A stretch of DNA of 64,000 nucleotides from Miltoncostaea oceani (GCF_018141545.1 NZ_CP064356.1:1749001-1813000); one strand, 5' to 3'; counted from the stretch's first letter, positions 51,884 through 60,600 are shown. A program made the numbers and translations. The notes: generated by a model not told the origin, from the letters alone.

Positions 51884-53016
51884 GCCCGGAGGAGCGCGAG
51901 GCCCTGCCGCCCGTGGCGCGCCTGATGGCGCGCCTCTGCGAGATCCCGTCGCCGTCGCGGCAGGAGGGCGCCGTGGCCGAGGTGGTGCGGGCGGAGCTCC
52001 GGTCCCTCGGGGCGGAGCTGCACGAGGACGACGCCGCGACGACGCTGCCCGCCGGCTGCGGCAACATCGTCGGCCGGTTCCCGGCGACGGCTGCCGGCAC
52101 CCCGATCATGTTCGCCGCCCACCTCGACACCGTCCCGGTGACGGGGCCGATCGAGGTGCAGGCCGTCGACGGGGTCCTCTCGAACCGCCACGACGCGATC
52201 CTGGGTGGCGACGACAAGTCGGCGGTCGCGGTGATCATCGAGGCGATGCGCCGCGTCGTCGCGGAGGGGCGTCCCCACGCGGGGGTCGAGCTGGTGTTCA
52301 CCCCCTGTGAGGAGATCGGCCTGCGGGGGGCGCACGTCTTCGACCCGGCGCCGCTCCAGGCCCGCTTCGGGTTCGTCTACGACCACACCGGCCCCGTCGG
52401 CGACGTGGTGGTGTCGGCGCCGACGCTCCACCGCCTCACCGCGACCTTCGTCGGCCGCAGCGCCCACGCCGGCATCACGCCCGAGAGCGGGCGGAGCGCC
52501 GTCGTCGCCGCCGCGAAGGCGATCGCGCGGATGCCGCTGGGGCGCATCGACCCGGAGACGACCGCGAACGTCGGGACGGTCGCGGGGGGGACGGCGACGA
52601 ACGTGATCGCGGAGCGCTGCACCGTCACCGCCGAGGCCCGCAGCCGGGACGAGCGCGCCCTCACGGTGCAGTTGACGGCGATGCTCGACGCCCTCACGTG
52701 GGCGGCGAGCGAGTGCGAGGTCGACCTCGAGACGCACGTGGAGAAGGAGTTCACCGCCTACCGGCTCGGCGAGTCCGACCCCCAGGTGGCGTTGGCGCTC
52801 GGGGTGCTGCGCGGCCTCGGCCTGCCGGGGCGCCTCGTGGCGAGCGGGGGCGGCTCCGACGTGAACGCCTTCATCCGCAACGGGTTCCCCGCCGTGAACC
52901 TCTGCAACGGGATGGTCGACGTCCACACCCCCGACGAGAGCATCGCGATCGCGAGCCTCGAGGCGATGCTCGACGTCACCCTCGGCCTGATCGACGCGGC
53001 GCGGGACGGGGAGTGA
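51880..53016 (+). CDS. M20-family peptidase (PepT-like)
   Basis: 378 aa. Zinc ligands are in [19 protein letters not shown] and [11 protein letters not shown], with a dimerisation lid (about 185-290) and the final VDVHTPDE His. The order and spacing suit aminotripeptidase or related M20 di/tripeptidases in the cytosol. Overlaps pyrG and the NUDIX gene by GTGA junctions. Confidence 0.88.
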   Translation: MSPEEREALPPVARLMARLCEIPSPSRQEGAVAEVVRAELRSLGAELHEDDAATTLPAGCGNIVGRFPATAAGTPIMFAAHLDTVPVTGPIEVQAVDGVLSNRHDAILGGDDKSAVAVIIEAMRRVVAEGRPHAGVELVFTPCEEIGLRGAHVFDPAPLQARFGFVYDHTGPVGDVVVSAPTLHRLTATFVGRSAHAGITPESGRSAVVAAAKAIARMPLGRIDPETTANVGTVAGGTATNVIAERCTVTAEARSRDERALTVQLTAMLDALTWAASECEVDLETHVEKEFTAYRLGESDPQVALALGVLRGLGLPGRLVASGGGSDVNAFIRNGFPAVNLCNGMVDVHTPDESIAIASLEAMLDVTLGLIDAARDGE

Positions 53017-53558
53017 GCGGCGGGGAGGAGCTGGGCCCGCCGATCCGCACGGAGCGGATCCACGACGGGGTGATCGTGAACCTGCGGTCGTCCGACTACC
53101 GGCGTCCCGACGGCACCGTCGTCACCCGCGAGGTGATGGACCACCCGGGGGCGGTCGTGATGGTCCCCGTCGAGGGCGACCACGTCCTGCTGGTGCGCCA
53201 GCCGCGGGAGGCGGTGGAGCGGTTCACCCTGGAGCTGCCGGCGGGGAAGCTCGACCACCCCGGTGAGGAGCCGCTGGAGTGCGCGAAGCGGGAACTCGCG
53301 GAGGAGGTCGGCCGGGAGGCCGCCGTCTGGCGCGACGTCGGGGGCTTCTTCACGGCGCCGGCGATCCTCACCGAGTTCATCCACTGCTTCATCGCGACCG
53401 ACCTCAGCCCCGTCGACGGCGTCAGCGCCGACGAGGACGAGATGATCGAGGTCGTCACGTGGCCCCTCGACGACCTCGGCACCCTCATCGACCGGGTGGA
53501 GGACGCGAAGACGCTGATCGGCCTGCTGCGCCTGGAGCGGGAGCTGCGCGCGCGGTGA
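53013..53558 (+). CDS. NUDIX hydrolase, ADP-ribose pyrophosphatase type
   Basis: 181 aa. The Nudix box is GKLDHPGEEPLECAKREL followed by AEEVG, and LELPAGKLD just before it is typical of ADP-ribose pyrophosphatases. It likely hydrolyses ADP-ribose or a similar nucleoside diphosphate derivative with Mg2+. Coupled on both sides through GTGA overlaps. Confidence 0.92.
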   Translation: MSGGEELGPPIRTERIHDGVIVNLRSSDYRRPDGTVVTREVMDHPGAVVMVPVEGDHVLLVRQPREAVERFTLELPAGKLDHPGEEPLECAKRELAEEVGREAAVWRDVGGFFTAPAILTEFIHCFIATDLSPVDGVSADEDEMIEVVTWPLDDLGTLIDRVEDAKTLIGLLRLERELRAR

Positions 53559-53917
53559 GGCCTCGGGCGCCGCGTGATCGCATCGATGCGATCTGCGCCG
53601 CGCTGCCCGGGGTCACGGCCGAGGAGGCGGGCCGGCACGTCCGGTACGTCGTCCGCGGCCGCACCGTCGCCTGGTTCATGGACGACCACCACGGCGACGG
53701 CCGGGTCTCCCTCTGCGTGAAGGCGGGGCCCGGGGGCGCCGAGGCGATGGTCGCCGCCGACCCGGACCACCGGTGGGTCCCGGCCTACATCGGACGTCAC
53801 GGCTGGGTCGCGTGCGCCCTCGACCTCCCGGACGTCGACTGGGTCGACATCGCGGAGCTCGTGACGGACTCGTACCGGATCATCGCCCCGGCGCGGCTCG
53901 TCTCGCTCCTCCCCTGA
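53555..53917 (+). CDS. MmcQ/YjbR family protein
   Basis: 120 aa double-wing DNA-binding-like fold. LPGVTAEEAGRHVRYVVRGRTVAWF, SLCVKAGPGGAEAMVAADPD and WVDIAELVTDSYRIIAP match the YjbR pattern. Function of the family is not established. GTG overlaps the NUDIX stop; last gene of the pyrG operon. Confidence 0.82.
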   Translation: MRPRAPRDRIDAICAALPGVTAEEAGRHVRYVVRGRTVAWFMDDHHGDGRVSLCVKAGPGGAEAMVAADPDHRWVPAYIGRHGWVACALDLPDVDWVDIAELVTDSYRIIAPARLVSLLP

Positions 53918-54228
53918 GGGGGGCGGGCCCGCTCCGGCCCCCCGTCCGGGGTCGGGTCCGATCGGACCACGGCGCGAGGTCCATTCGGCCGCCCCGCGAG
54001 ATCCCGTTCGCCAGGCGGGTTCCGGGCTATGCGCCAATTGGCGCACCACGCGAGCGTCGATCGACACCCGGCGGAGAGGGACGGCGGCGGGCCGTCGATG
54101 AGCCGTCGGGGACCCCCTGGGTGGAGGTCTCGCCGGGGCCAGGATGCGCCAATTGGCGCACGGCGTGAGCGCCAATTGGCGCACCCACCCCGGACCGGGG
54201 GGACCCGGCCCGGGATGGAGGGGGAGGC
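53918..54228. other. 311-bp intergenic region with perfect palindromes
   Basis: No plausible gene. It lies between the pyrG operon and the converging osmC-like gene and contains the second cluster of CCAATTGG-type palindromes, given separately. Confidence 0.6.
53955..54182. repeat. cluster of CCRATYGG-type palindromes, copy B
   Basis: GGTCCGATCGGACC (53955-53968, perfect), GGTCCATTCGGCC (53978-53990), TGCGCCAATTGGCGCA (54030-54045 and 54145-54160, perfect 16-mers) and GCGCCAATTGGCGC (54169-54182). The segment GATCCCGTTC..GGCGGGTTCC (54000-54023) also occurs in the cluster near 18977. The AATT cores are striking in this composition. Possible repressor or nucleoid-protein sites, or a dispersed repeat (inference). 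Confidence 0.6.
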
Positions 54229-54657
54229 TCAGCCCTCGAGCGTCGCCTTCACCGTGAACTCCGGCACGCCGGCGAGGGCGCGGCTGACGATGCAGCCGGT
54301 CTTCGTGTCCTCGGCGAACTTCTCGAACGTCGCCTGGTCGATCCCCGGCACCTTGCCGACGGTCTTCAGGTCGATCTTCGTGATCGAGGTGGCGTCGTCG
54401 ATCTTGCCGATCGAGACGACCGCCTCGGTGCGGACCGACTCCGGCACGTTCCCCTGCTGCGAGAGCGCGTTGGAGATCGCCATCGAGAAGCACGACGCGA
54501 GCGCCGCGCCGATCAGCTGCTCGGGGTTCGCCCCGGGACCGTCCTCGAACCGGGTGTGGAACGAGAACTCCCCGGCGATGCCGCTGTCGCCGGCCTGGAA
54601 CGTCCCACTGCCGCCCTTCAGGTCGCCCTTCCACTCCGCGTTGCCTCTCGCTGCCAT
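54229..54657 (-). CDS. OsmC/Ohr family peroxide-detoxifying protein
   Basis: 142 aa. The two catalytic cysteines are in AALASCFSM and DTKTGCIVSRAL, with the FEDGPGANPEQLI helix start between strands, as in OsmC. It reduces organic hydroperoxides with thiols. ATG 54657 has AGGAGG on the minus strand 6 nt upstream. Divergent from the helicase gene. Confidence 0.93.
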   Translation of the reverse strand: MAARGNAEWKGDLKGGSGTFQAGDSGIAGEFSFHTRFEDGPGANPEQLIGAALASCFSMAISNALSQQGNVPESVRTEAVVSIGKIDDATSITKIDLKTVGKVPGIDQATFEKFAEDTKTGCIVSRALAGVPEFTVKATLEG

Positions 54658-54728
54658 CTGTTGCCTCCTGGTGATCGTCCGTCCGGGTCCCCGGAAGAGT
54701 ACGGAGCCGGGACGTCCGAGGTCCCGGT

Positions 54729-54734
54729 TAGCCT
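54729..54734 (+). promoter_or_regulatory. -10 box of UvrD-like helicase gene
   Basis: TAGCCT ends 9 nt before ATG 54744; no ribosome site. Confidence 0.5.
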
Positions 54735-54743
54735 CCCGCGCCC

Positions 54744-56837
54744 ATGTCCACGGCCCCCGGCTACCCCCGCTGGCAGACGGCTCCGCCGACCGCGCCCCAC
54801 ATCGAGGCGCAGAAGGCGGTCCGCGACGCCCGCTCCCCCCGCGACCCCCTCGCGGCCGAGCCGTCGCGCCGCCGCGTCTACCGCCTGCGGCCACCCGACG
54901 GGGCCGGGCGGGGGGCCTCCGAGCGGCTCCGGGCGATGCTCGACGAGGAGCAGCTCGCCGCGGTCGAGGGCGCCCGCGGCCGCGCCCTCGTGCTGGCGTC
55001 GGCCGGATCGGGCAAGACCCGCACCATCGTCGCCACCGTCGCCCACCTCATCGAGACGGGCGTCCCACCCGAGGAGATCCTCCTCGTCACGTTCACCCGG
55101 CGCGCCGCCCGGGAGATGACCGACCGCGCCGAGCGCCTCGCGGGCGCCGACCTGTCGCGCATGACCGCCGGCACCTTCCACTCGGTGTGCCGGCGGATCC
55201 TCCGCCGGTACGGGCCGGTGGTCGGCGTGCCGTCGTCCTTCTCGATCCTCGACGCCGAGGACCAGGCGGAGGTCGCCGCGATGGCGCGCGACGCGATCCT
55301 CGCCGGCATGACGGAGCGGCCGGCGCTGCCGAAGCCCCAGGCCATCGTCGGCTGGGCGTCGCTCGCCGCGGAGAGCGGGCGGGGGGTGGGGGAGGTCGTC
55401 CTCGCGGCCAACCCCCGCCTCGGTGACCGGGTCGCGATCATCGAGGCCATCGCCGCGGGGTACGCGGAGCGCAAGGCGGCGATGGCCGCCCTCGACTACG
55501 CCGACCTGCTCGTCCTCGTCGCCCGTCTCCTCGACGAGCAGCCGCGGGTGCGCGCCCGCCTCGCCGCCACCCACCGGTGGGTCCTCGTCGACGAGCTCCA
55601 CGACGTGAACCCCGTCCAGGCGCGGATCGTCGAGTCGCTCGCCGCCGAGGGGGCGAACCTGATCGCGGTGGCCGACCCCGACCAGTCGATCTACTCGTGG
55701 CGGGGCGCCGACCCCGGGGTCGTCACCCGCTTCGCCGACGCCGCCGGCACGCGGGTGTTCCCGCTGCAGACCAACTACCGCTCCACGCCGGAGGTCGTCG
55801 CCCTCGCCCAGGCGACGCTGCCCGCCGGCAACCCCTTCGGCAAGCGCCTGCGGGCCCGGCGGCCCGCGTCGGGCGACGCGCCCGTCATCGCGCACCTCGC
55901 GACCGTCCAGGACGAGGCGCGGTTCGTGGTGCAGCGCATCGCCGACTGCATCACCGAGGGCCGCGCCCCCGGCGACATCGCCGTCCTCTACCGCGCCCAC
56001 CACCACTCCGTCGACCTTCAGCTCGCCCTCGCCCAGGCGGGGGTGGAGTTCGAGCTGTTCTCCGGCGCCCGGTTCGTGGAGAGCGCCCACGTCAAGGACG
56101 CCATGGCGTTCTGCCGCCTGCGCCACAACCCCCGCGACGAGCTCGCGTGGCACCGGGCGCTGCGCCTCTTCGACCGCGTCGGCGCGGCCACCGCCGCGAA
56201 GGTGTGGGAGCGGATCGGCGCGGAGCCCGACCCCCTCGCCGCCGCCGCGGCGCTGCGTCCGGCCGGCGCGGCGGGGTCCGGCCTGCGGCGGTTCGCGGAG
56301 ACCATCGCCGCCGTCGCCGCCACCACGCGTCCCGACGAGATCGTGCTGCACGTCGCCCGCGCCGACTGGTACCGCGACCACCTGCAGCGGACCTACCCCA
56401 ACTGGCGGGACCGCGAGGGCGACCTCGCCCGGCTCGCCGAGCTCGCCGCCCGCGCCCCCGGCCTCGACCGGTTCCTCGGCGACCTCCAGCTCGCGGAGCG
56501 CCTCGAGGCCGACGAGGACGTCTCCGGACCCGCCCGGCGGGTGGCCCTGTCCAGCGTCCACCAGGCGAAGGGCCTCGAGTGGCCGGTGGTGTTCGTGCTG
56601 CAGGTCGAGCCGGGGTCGTTCCCCTCGGGGTGGGCGGTGAGCGAGGGCAACCTCGACGAGGAGGAACGCCTCTTCTACGTCGCCGTCACCCGGGCCGCCG
56701 ACGAGCTGTACCTGTGCCGCCCGATCGCGGCGCGGCGCCCCTGGGACACCGGCGCCGACGCGATGGTGCTGAACTCCGGCCAGGGGTTCCTCGACCGCGA
56801 CCTCGGCGACCTGGTCGAGGAGTGGTCGGTGCGCTGA
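54744..56837 (+). CDS. UvrD/Rep-type superfamily I DNA helicase
   Basis: 697 aa. Motif I LASAGSGKTRTIVA, Ia VTFTRRAAREM, III ADPDQSIYSWRGAD, IV QTNYRSTPEV, V SSVHQAKGLEWPVVFV and VI FYVAVTRAADELYL are complete. Motif II is VDELHD where DEFQD or DEYQD is usual. A 70-residue basic, Pro/Arg-rich N-terminal extension precedes the helicase core. It should unwind DNA 3' to 5' in repair or replication restart. Probably leaderless. Confidence 0.92.
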   Translation: MSTAPGYPRWQTAPPTAPHIEAQKAVRDARSPRDPLAAEPSRRRVYRLRPPDGAGRGASERLRAMLDEEQLAAVEGARGRALVLASAGSGKTRTIVATVAHLIETGVPPEEILLVTFTRRAAREMTDRAERLAGADLSRMTAGTFHSVCRRILRRYGPVVGVPSSFSILDAEDQAEVAAMARDAILAGMTERPALPKPQAIVGWASLAAESGRGVGEVVLAANPRLGDRVAIIEAIAAGYAERKAAMAALDYADLLVLVARLLDEQPRVRARLAATHRWVLVDELHDVNPVQARIVESLAAEGANLIAVADPDQSIYSWRGADPGVVTRFADAAGTRVFPLQTNYRSTPEVVALAQATLPAGNPFGKRLRARRPASGDAPVIAHLATVQDEARFVVQRIADCITEGRAPGDIAVLYRAHHHSVDLQLALAQAGVEFELFSGARFVESAHVKDAMAFCRLRHNPRDELAWHRALRLFDRVGAATAAKVWERIGAEPDPLAAAAALRPAGAAGSGLRRFAETIAAVAATTRPDEIVLHVARADWYRDHLQRTYPNWRDREGDLARLAELAARAPGLDRFLGDLQLAERLEADEDVSGPARRVALSSVHQAKGLEWPVVFVLQVEPGSFPSGWAVSEGNLDEEERLFYVAVTRAADELYLCRPIAARRPWDTGADAMVLNSGQGFLDRDLGDLVEEWSVR

Positions 56838-56841
56838 GGGA

Positions 56842-56847
56842 TACGCT
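56842..56847 (+). promoter_or_regulatory. -10 box, leaderless promoter of DUF3891 gene
   Basis: TACGCT ends 6 nt before GTG 56854, just after the helicase stop. Confidence 0.55.
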
Positions 56848-56853
56848 CGCGGG

Positions 56854-57645
56854 GTGATCGTCTCGCCCCGCGACGGCCGCCTGGTGATGGTCCGCCAGGT
56901 CGACCACCAGGACCAGTGCGCGGCCATGGCCGACGCCTGGGGCAACGCCGCCTTCGCCCGCCCGGAGCCGTTCGCGCCGCTCCGCGACGCCGCCGCGCTG
57001 CACGACGAGGGGTGGCGCGACTGGGAGCGGGCGCCGACGGTCGACGACGGCGCCCCCGTCGACTTCCCCCACATCGACCGGGCGACGCACGTCGCCCTCT
57101 ACCGCGAGGGCATCCGCCGGGCGCGGGAGGTGGGGGACCGGTGCGGCCTGCTGGTCAGCCTGCACGGCGCCGGCCTCTACGAGGGCCGCGGCGGCCTCGA
57201 CCCGGGGCCCGTCACCCGGCGGGCCGACCGCCCCCCCGTGGTGCAGCGGTTCCTCGCCGACCAGGACGCGCTGCAGGCGGAGCTGCGCGCCCGGATCACC
57301 GACGCCGCGGACGCGGGGTGGGAGTGGGCCGCCTACCGGCTGCTGCAGACGTGGGACGCCCTCAGCCTGCACCTCACGTGGCGGGCCGGCCCCTCGGGCC
57401 GCGACGGCGCATTGCCGCAGGTGCCGCGGGCGGCGGGCGACCCCGGCGTGACGCTGCGGATCCGGCCGGACGGGGACGCCGGCGACCACACCATCGACCC
57501 GTGGCCCTTCACCGGCGACCACGTCGAGCTCCCCGTGCGGGTGCGGGAGATCCCCGACCGGCGCTACGCGTCGGACGCCGACCTGCGGGACGCCCTGTCG
57601 GCGGCTCCGTGGCGCACCGTCACCCACGTGGTGCGCCCCGCCTGA
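56854..57645 (+). CDS. DUF3891 family protein
   Basis: 263 aa cytosolic protein. His/Asp-rich motifs (VRQVDHQDQC, ALHDEGWRDWE, VDFPHID, LLVSLHGAGLY) spaced like metal-dependent HD-type phosphohydrolases match the DUF3891 pattern. Enzymatic role unknown. Starts on a predicted leaderless transcript; a bidirectional hairpin separates it from the converging dodecin gene. Confidence 0.82.
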   Translation: MIVSPRDGRLVMVRQVDHQDQCAAMADAWGNAAFARPEPFAPLRDAAALHDEGWRDWERAPTVDDGAPVDFPHIDRATHVALYREGIRRAREVGDRCGLLVSLHGAGLYEGRGGLDPGPVTRRADRPPVVQRFLADQDALQAELRARITDAADAGWEWAAYRLLQTWDALSLHLTWRAGPSGRDGALPQVPRAAGDPGVTLRIRPDGDAGDHTIDPWPFTGDHVELPVRVREIPDRRYASDADLRDALSAAPWRTVTHVVRPA

Positions 57646-57646
57646 C

Positions 57647-57675
57647 CGGGCGGCGGCGGGAGCCGCGCCGCCCGG
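57647..57675. terminator. bidirectional terminator
   Basis: CCGGGCGGCG (57647-57656) pairs with CGCCGCCCGG (57666-57675) between the converging DUF3891 and dodecin genes. Confidence 0.65.
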
Positions 57676-57693
57676 CCGGGGAGCCGTCCGGAC

Positions 57694-57909
57694 TCAGTCG
57701 TCCTGGTACTTGAACGACACCGACAGACGGGTGCGGTACTGGTCGACCGTGCCGTCGTCGTTGATGGTGACGTCCTGCTTCACGACCTCGGCGACGCGCA
57801 GGTCGCGCAGGGTCTTCGCGGCGGTCGCCACGGCGGCGGCCGTCGCGTCCTCCCACGACGACTCGCTGGTGCCCACGATCTCGATCACCTTGTAGACGCT
57901 GTTGCCCAT
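57694..57909 (-). CDS. dodecin
   Basis: 71 aa. MGNSVYKVIEIVGTSESSWE opens the single-domain dodecin fold, with the flavin-stacking Trp19 and the small helix ATAAAVATAAKTLRDL; RTRLSVSFKYQDD is the closing strand. Dodecins assemble into 12-mers that store flavin or coenzyme A. A GGACGG-type site precedes the ATG. Confidence 0.95.
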   Translation of the reverse strand: MGNSVYKVIEIVGTSESSWEDATAAAVATAAKTLRDLRVAEVVKQDVTINDDGTVDQYRTRLSVSFKYQDD

Positions 57910-57982
57910 GGGGGACCGTCCTTTTCCGGGTTGGGGTCACGGTGCCCGCGAGGGGCTCGTGTGGATCATCACGGTGGCCGGG

Positions 57983-58001
57983 GCCCGGGGCAACCCCGGG
58001 C
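57983..58001 (-). terminator. hairpin terminator of DUF429 gene
   Basis: GCCCGGGG-CAA-CCCCGGGC, a perfect 8-bp stem, 4 nt beyond the minus-strand stop at 58006. Confidence 0.6.
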
Positions 58002-58005
58002 GGGC

Positions 58006-58788
58006 TCAGACCGCGATCGCGCCCTCCGCCCGCAGGCGGACGAGGGTCGCCTCGATCCGCGCCCGCAGGTCGGCGCCGGCGGGCACGGCCACCATGCCCC
58101 GCGCCGGGGTCCCGACGAGGAGGCCCTCCCCCCGCGCGACCCGCAGGCCCGCGTAGGCGCCGCACACGGCGTCGATGACGGCGGCGTCGGCGATGGCGCT
58201 CCAGTCGTCCGCCGCCGCGGAGGGACGCCACCCCGCCAGGTCCACCACCCCGGCGAGCAGGTCCCACGCCGCCCGCACGCCGTCGGGGCGCGCGCGGCCC
58301 GTGCCCTTCGGCCGGTACACGGGGGCGCGGACGCCGATCCACGCGGCGCGGTAGTCGCCGAGGTCGAGGGCGGGCGCGCCGGGCGGGTGGTCCCGCTCCC
58401 ACGCGATCTGGCGGAGCACGAGGTCGGGGAGCCCCTCGGCGAGGAGCCGGCCGGGTCGCTCCAGCGCCGCGGCGAGCAGGGGCCCGCGGGCGCCCCCCGT
58501 CACCTGCACCAGCCGCCGCCGGGACACCGGGAAGGCGGTGACGTCGCACCAGGCGAGGACGGCCTCGACGTCCCGCCGCCCCGCGTCGCCGGGCACCACG
58601 AGCGGCGCGTCGACGACCAGCACGCGCCCCTCCGCCGCGGCCGCCGCCGCGGTCACCTCGTCGTCGCCGGCGGCCTCCACCAGGTCGGTCAGCCGGCCGT
58701 CGTCGTCGAGGCGCGCCAGCACGGAGCGGCGGGGCGAGTCGACGAGGGCGACGTGCTGCAGCAGGTGGAGGCCGAGGGCGCCGGTCAC
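58006..58788 (-). CDS. DUF429-like protein
   Basis: 260 aa. VVDAPLVVPGDAGRRDVEAVL, CDVTAFPVSRRRL, YRPKGTGRARPDG and DAAVIDAVCGAYAGL recall the DUF429 RNase H-like predicted nucleases, but the first Asp-containing strand is weak. GTG 58788 follows a TACGGT -10 by 6 nt. Moderately sure of the family, not of activity. Confidence 0.65.
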   Translation of the reverse strand: MTGALGLHLLQHVALVDSPRRSVLARLDDDGRLTDLVEAAGDDEVTAAAAAAEGRVLVVDAPLVVPGDAGRRDVEAVLAWCDVTAFPVSRRRLVQVTGGARGPLLAAALERPGRLLAEGLPDLVLRQIAWERDHPPGAPALDLGDYRAAWIGVRAPVYRPKGTGRARPDGVRAAWDLLAGVVDLAGWRPSAAADDWSAIADAAVIDAVCGAYAGLRVARGEGLLVGTPARGMVAVPAGADLRARIEATLVRLRAEGAIAV

Positions 58789-58794
58789 CGCACC

Positions 58795-58800
58795 ACCGTA
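58795..58800 (-). promoter_or_regulatory. -10 box, leaderless promoter of DUF429 gene
   Basis: TACGGT on the minus strand ends 6 nt before GTG 58788. Confidence 0.5.
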
Positions 58801-58843
58801 CCGGCGGCGGGGTCCGTGCTGGACGACGGGGACCGCCGCCCAC

Positions 58844-58849
58844 TACGCT
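58844..58849 (+). promoter_or_regulatory. -10 box, leaderless promoter of mini-ORF and membrane protein
   Basis: TACGCT ends 6 nt before the ATG of a 13-codon ORF at 58856. Confidence 0.5.
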
Positions 58850-58855
58850 CCCGCG

Positions 58856-58897
58856 ATGGCCGTTCCCGTCCCGGCACGCACCTGGAGCGCCGCGTGA
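58856..58897 (+). CDS. 13-codon leaderless upstream ORF
   Basis: MAVPVPARTWSAA then TGA. Its ATG is at leaderless distance from a TACGCT -10, and its stop overlaps the GTG of the next gene (GTGA), so ribosomes finishing here could restart on the membrane protein gene. An internal GGAG (58884-58887) is in place as the downstream ribosome site. It could act in translational coupling or attenuation (inference). Confidence 0.45.
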   Translation: MAVPVPARTWSAA

Positions 58898-59199
58898 GCA
58901 CGATCCTCCTGCTGATCATCTCGATCCTCGCCCCGTGGGTGGTGCACCTCGCCGCCCCGCGGCAGAGGGCGCTCGCCCTCGTCGGGGTGCTCGCCGTCTT
59001 CCTGCTCTACGGGATCTTCGCCGAGAACCCCCTCACCCAGTGGGAGATGTGGGCCGGCCTCGCGGCCGGCGTGCTGACCGTCCTGTTCCTGGTCGGCGGG
59101 ATCGGCGGCGGTGGCGGCGGCCGCACCCGCGCGCCGCGCACGCGTCGTCCCCGCCCGTCCACCTACGACGAGGGCAACGAGCCGACCGGCGAGATCTGA
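58894..59199 (+). CDS. small membrane protein of unknown function
   Basis: 101 aa with two or three hydrophobic helices (about 1-20, 27-43 and 53-70), then a Gly6 stretch and a basic, Pro/Arg-rich tail ending EGNEPTGEI. GTG 58894 overlaps the stop of the 13-codon ORF. No family recognised. A palindromic terminator follows. Confidence 0.6.
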   Translation: MSTILLLIISILAPWVVHLAAPRQRALALVGVLAVFLLYGIFAENPLTQWEMWAGLAAGVLTVLFLVGGIGGGGGGRTRAPRTRRPRPSTYDEGNEPTGEI

Positions 59200-59207
59200 G
59201 GCGGGGC

Positions 59208-59225
59208 GGTCCCCCGCGGGGGACC
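59208..59225. terminator. bidirectional palindromic terminator
   Basis: GGTCCCCCGCGGGGGACC, a perfect 18-bp palindrome between convergent genes, 9 nt after one stop and 7 nt before the other. Confidence 0.65.
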
Positions 59226-59231
59226 ACGCGC

Positions 59232-60593
59232 CTACGGGTCGGTGGGGTCCAGGTGCTCGGAGATCAGGCGGCTCGCCCGGTCGGGCTCCTCCAGCAGGAG
59301 CAGGCCGCGACGCAGGAACCGCACGCCGTTCGGCTTGTCGCCGGTGGCGAGCAGCGCGATGCCGAGCGGCAGGAAGCCGTCGGCGTACCGGGGGTCGAGG
59401 CGCACGGCCTTCTGGGCCTCGGTGACGGCGTCGGCGGCGCGGTCGGTCTGCTGCAGCAACGCGTACGCCCGGAAGCCGAACGCCGCGGGGTCGGACGGGT
59501 CGAGCCGGCCGGCGGCGGCGAAGGCCAGGGCCGACGGGACGACCTTGTCGAGCTCCGACAGGGCGACGCCACGGCCGAACTCTGCGGCGGCGAGCGACGG
59601 GTCCTTCGCGCGGGCGCGGTTGTAGGCCCCGAGGGCCTGCTTCCAGCGCTCCTGCTTCACCAGGATCTCGGCCTGCACCAGCTGGCCGGGTGCGCTCGCG
59701 CGCCACGCGGCCGGCCAGGCGGCGACGGCGGCGCGCGCCTCGACGAGCTTGCCCGCCTCCGTGAGCTGCCGCGCCTGCGCCACCCGGTACGCGATGGTCT
59801 TCGGCTCGCGGCGCACCGCGACGACCAGCGACTTCGCGTAGTCCGGGGCGGCCTCCCAGTCGGGGCCGGCCTTCATCGTCACGGAGAGGGGGGCGCCCGC
59901 GCGGACCAGCTCGACGGCGACGTCCTTCTCGGCGGGCAGCGACCGCAGCGCGGTGCTCCACGCCCCCGGCGTCGCGACGGGGCGACCGTCGACCGACGTG
60001 ATCACGTCGCCGCGGCGGATGCCGGCGACGGCCGCGGCCGACTTCGGGCCCACGACGACGACGAGCTGCCCCGGGGTCGTCGTGCCCGCCTGCCGCTGGA
60101 AGGTCCTCCAGAGCGGGATCGTGTACGCGGGGAACAGGCCGCGGGGGGTCGTCAGCTTCAGCGTGAAGGGCGCCTCGACGGCGGCGGAGACGCGGCCCTG
60201 ATCGTCGGTCGCCTGGATGCGGACGCGGTAGGCGCCGCGCAGGAGCTGGAAGCCGGAGCTGTCGATCGCCTCGACGCGCAGGTAGGCGCGCCCGGCGGCG
60301 CGGGCCGTCGCATCGGTGCTGGTCTGCACCACCGAGTCGTCGCGGGCCTTGATGACCTGGACCGTGAGCTTCGCGGGGGTCGCCAGGCGGACGCCGACGA
60401 GGAACCGGGCGTGCCCCTGCTGGGCGGTGACGACCCGCGGCATGCGCAGGCCGTCGAGCTTGGGGGCGGCGGCGGGGGCGGTCGGGGTCGGCGCGGGGGC
60501 CGTCGTCGGCGGCGCCGGGGCCTGGGCGAGCGCCGCCGCGGGCACGAGGGCCACCAGGCAGAGCGCGAGCGCGGTTGTGGACCCCCTCGGCAC
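59232..60593 (-). CDS. secreted PDZ and TPR repeat protein
   Basis: 453 aa. MPRGSTTALALCLVALVPAA plus ALAQ is a signal peptide, followed by a Pro/Thr/Ala linker, a beta-sandwich domain (about 50-150), a PDZ domain (AAAVAGIRRGDVITSVDGRP, about 185-255) and TPR-like repeats to the end. No protease domain, so likely a scaffold or adaptor outside the membrane. GTG 60593 gives a proper signal peptide and is 7 nt after a TAGGGT -10. Confidence 0.75.
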   Translation of the reverse strand: MPRGSTTALALCLVALVPAAALAQAPAPPTTAPAPTPTAPAAAPKLDGLRMPRVVTAQQGHARFLVGVRLATPAKLTVQVIKARDDSVVQTSTDATARAAGRAYLRVEAIDSSGFQLLRGAYRVRIQATDDQGRVSAAVEAPFTLKLTTPRGLFPAYTIPLWRTFQRQAGTTTPGQLVVVVGPKSAAAVAGIRRGDVITSVDGRPVATPGAWSTALRSLPAEKDVAVELVRAGAPLSVTMKAGPDWEAAPDYAKSLVVAVRREPKTIAYRVAQARQLTEAGKLVEARAAVAAWPAAWRASAPGQLVQAEILVKQERWKQALGAYNRARAKDPSLAAAEFGRGVALSELDKVVPSALAFAAAGRLDPSDPAAFGFRAYALLQQTDRAADAVTEAQKAVRLDPRYADGFLPLGIALLATGDKPNGVRFLRRGLLLLEEPDRASRLISEHLDPTDP

Positions 60594-60600
60594 GGCCGCC

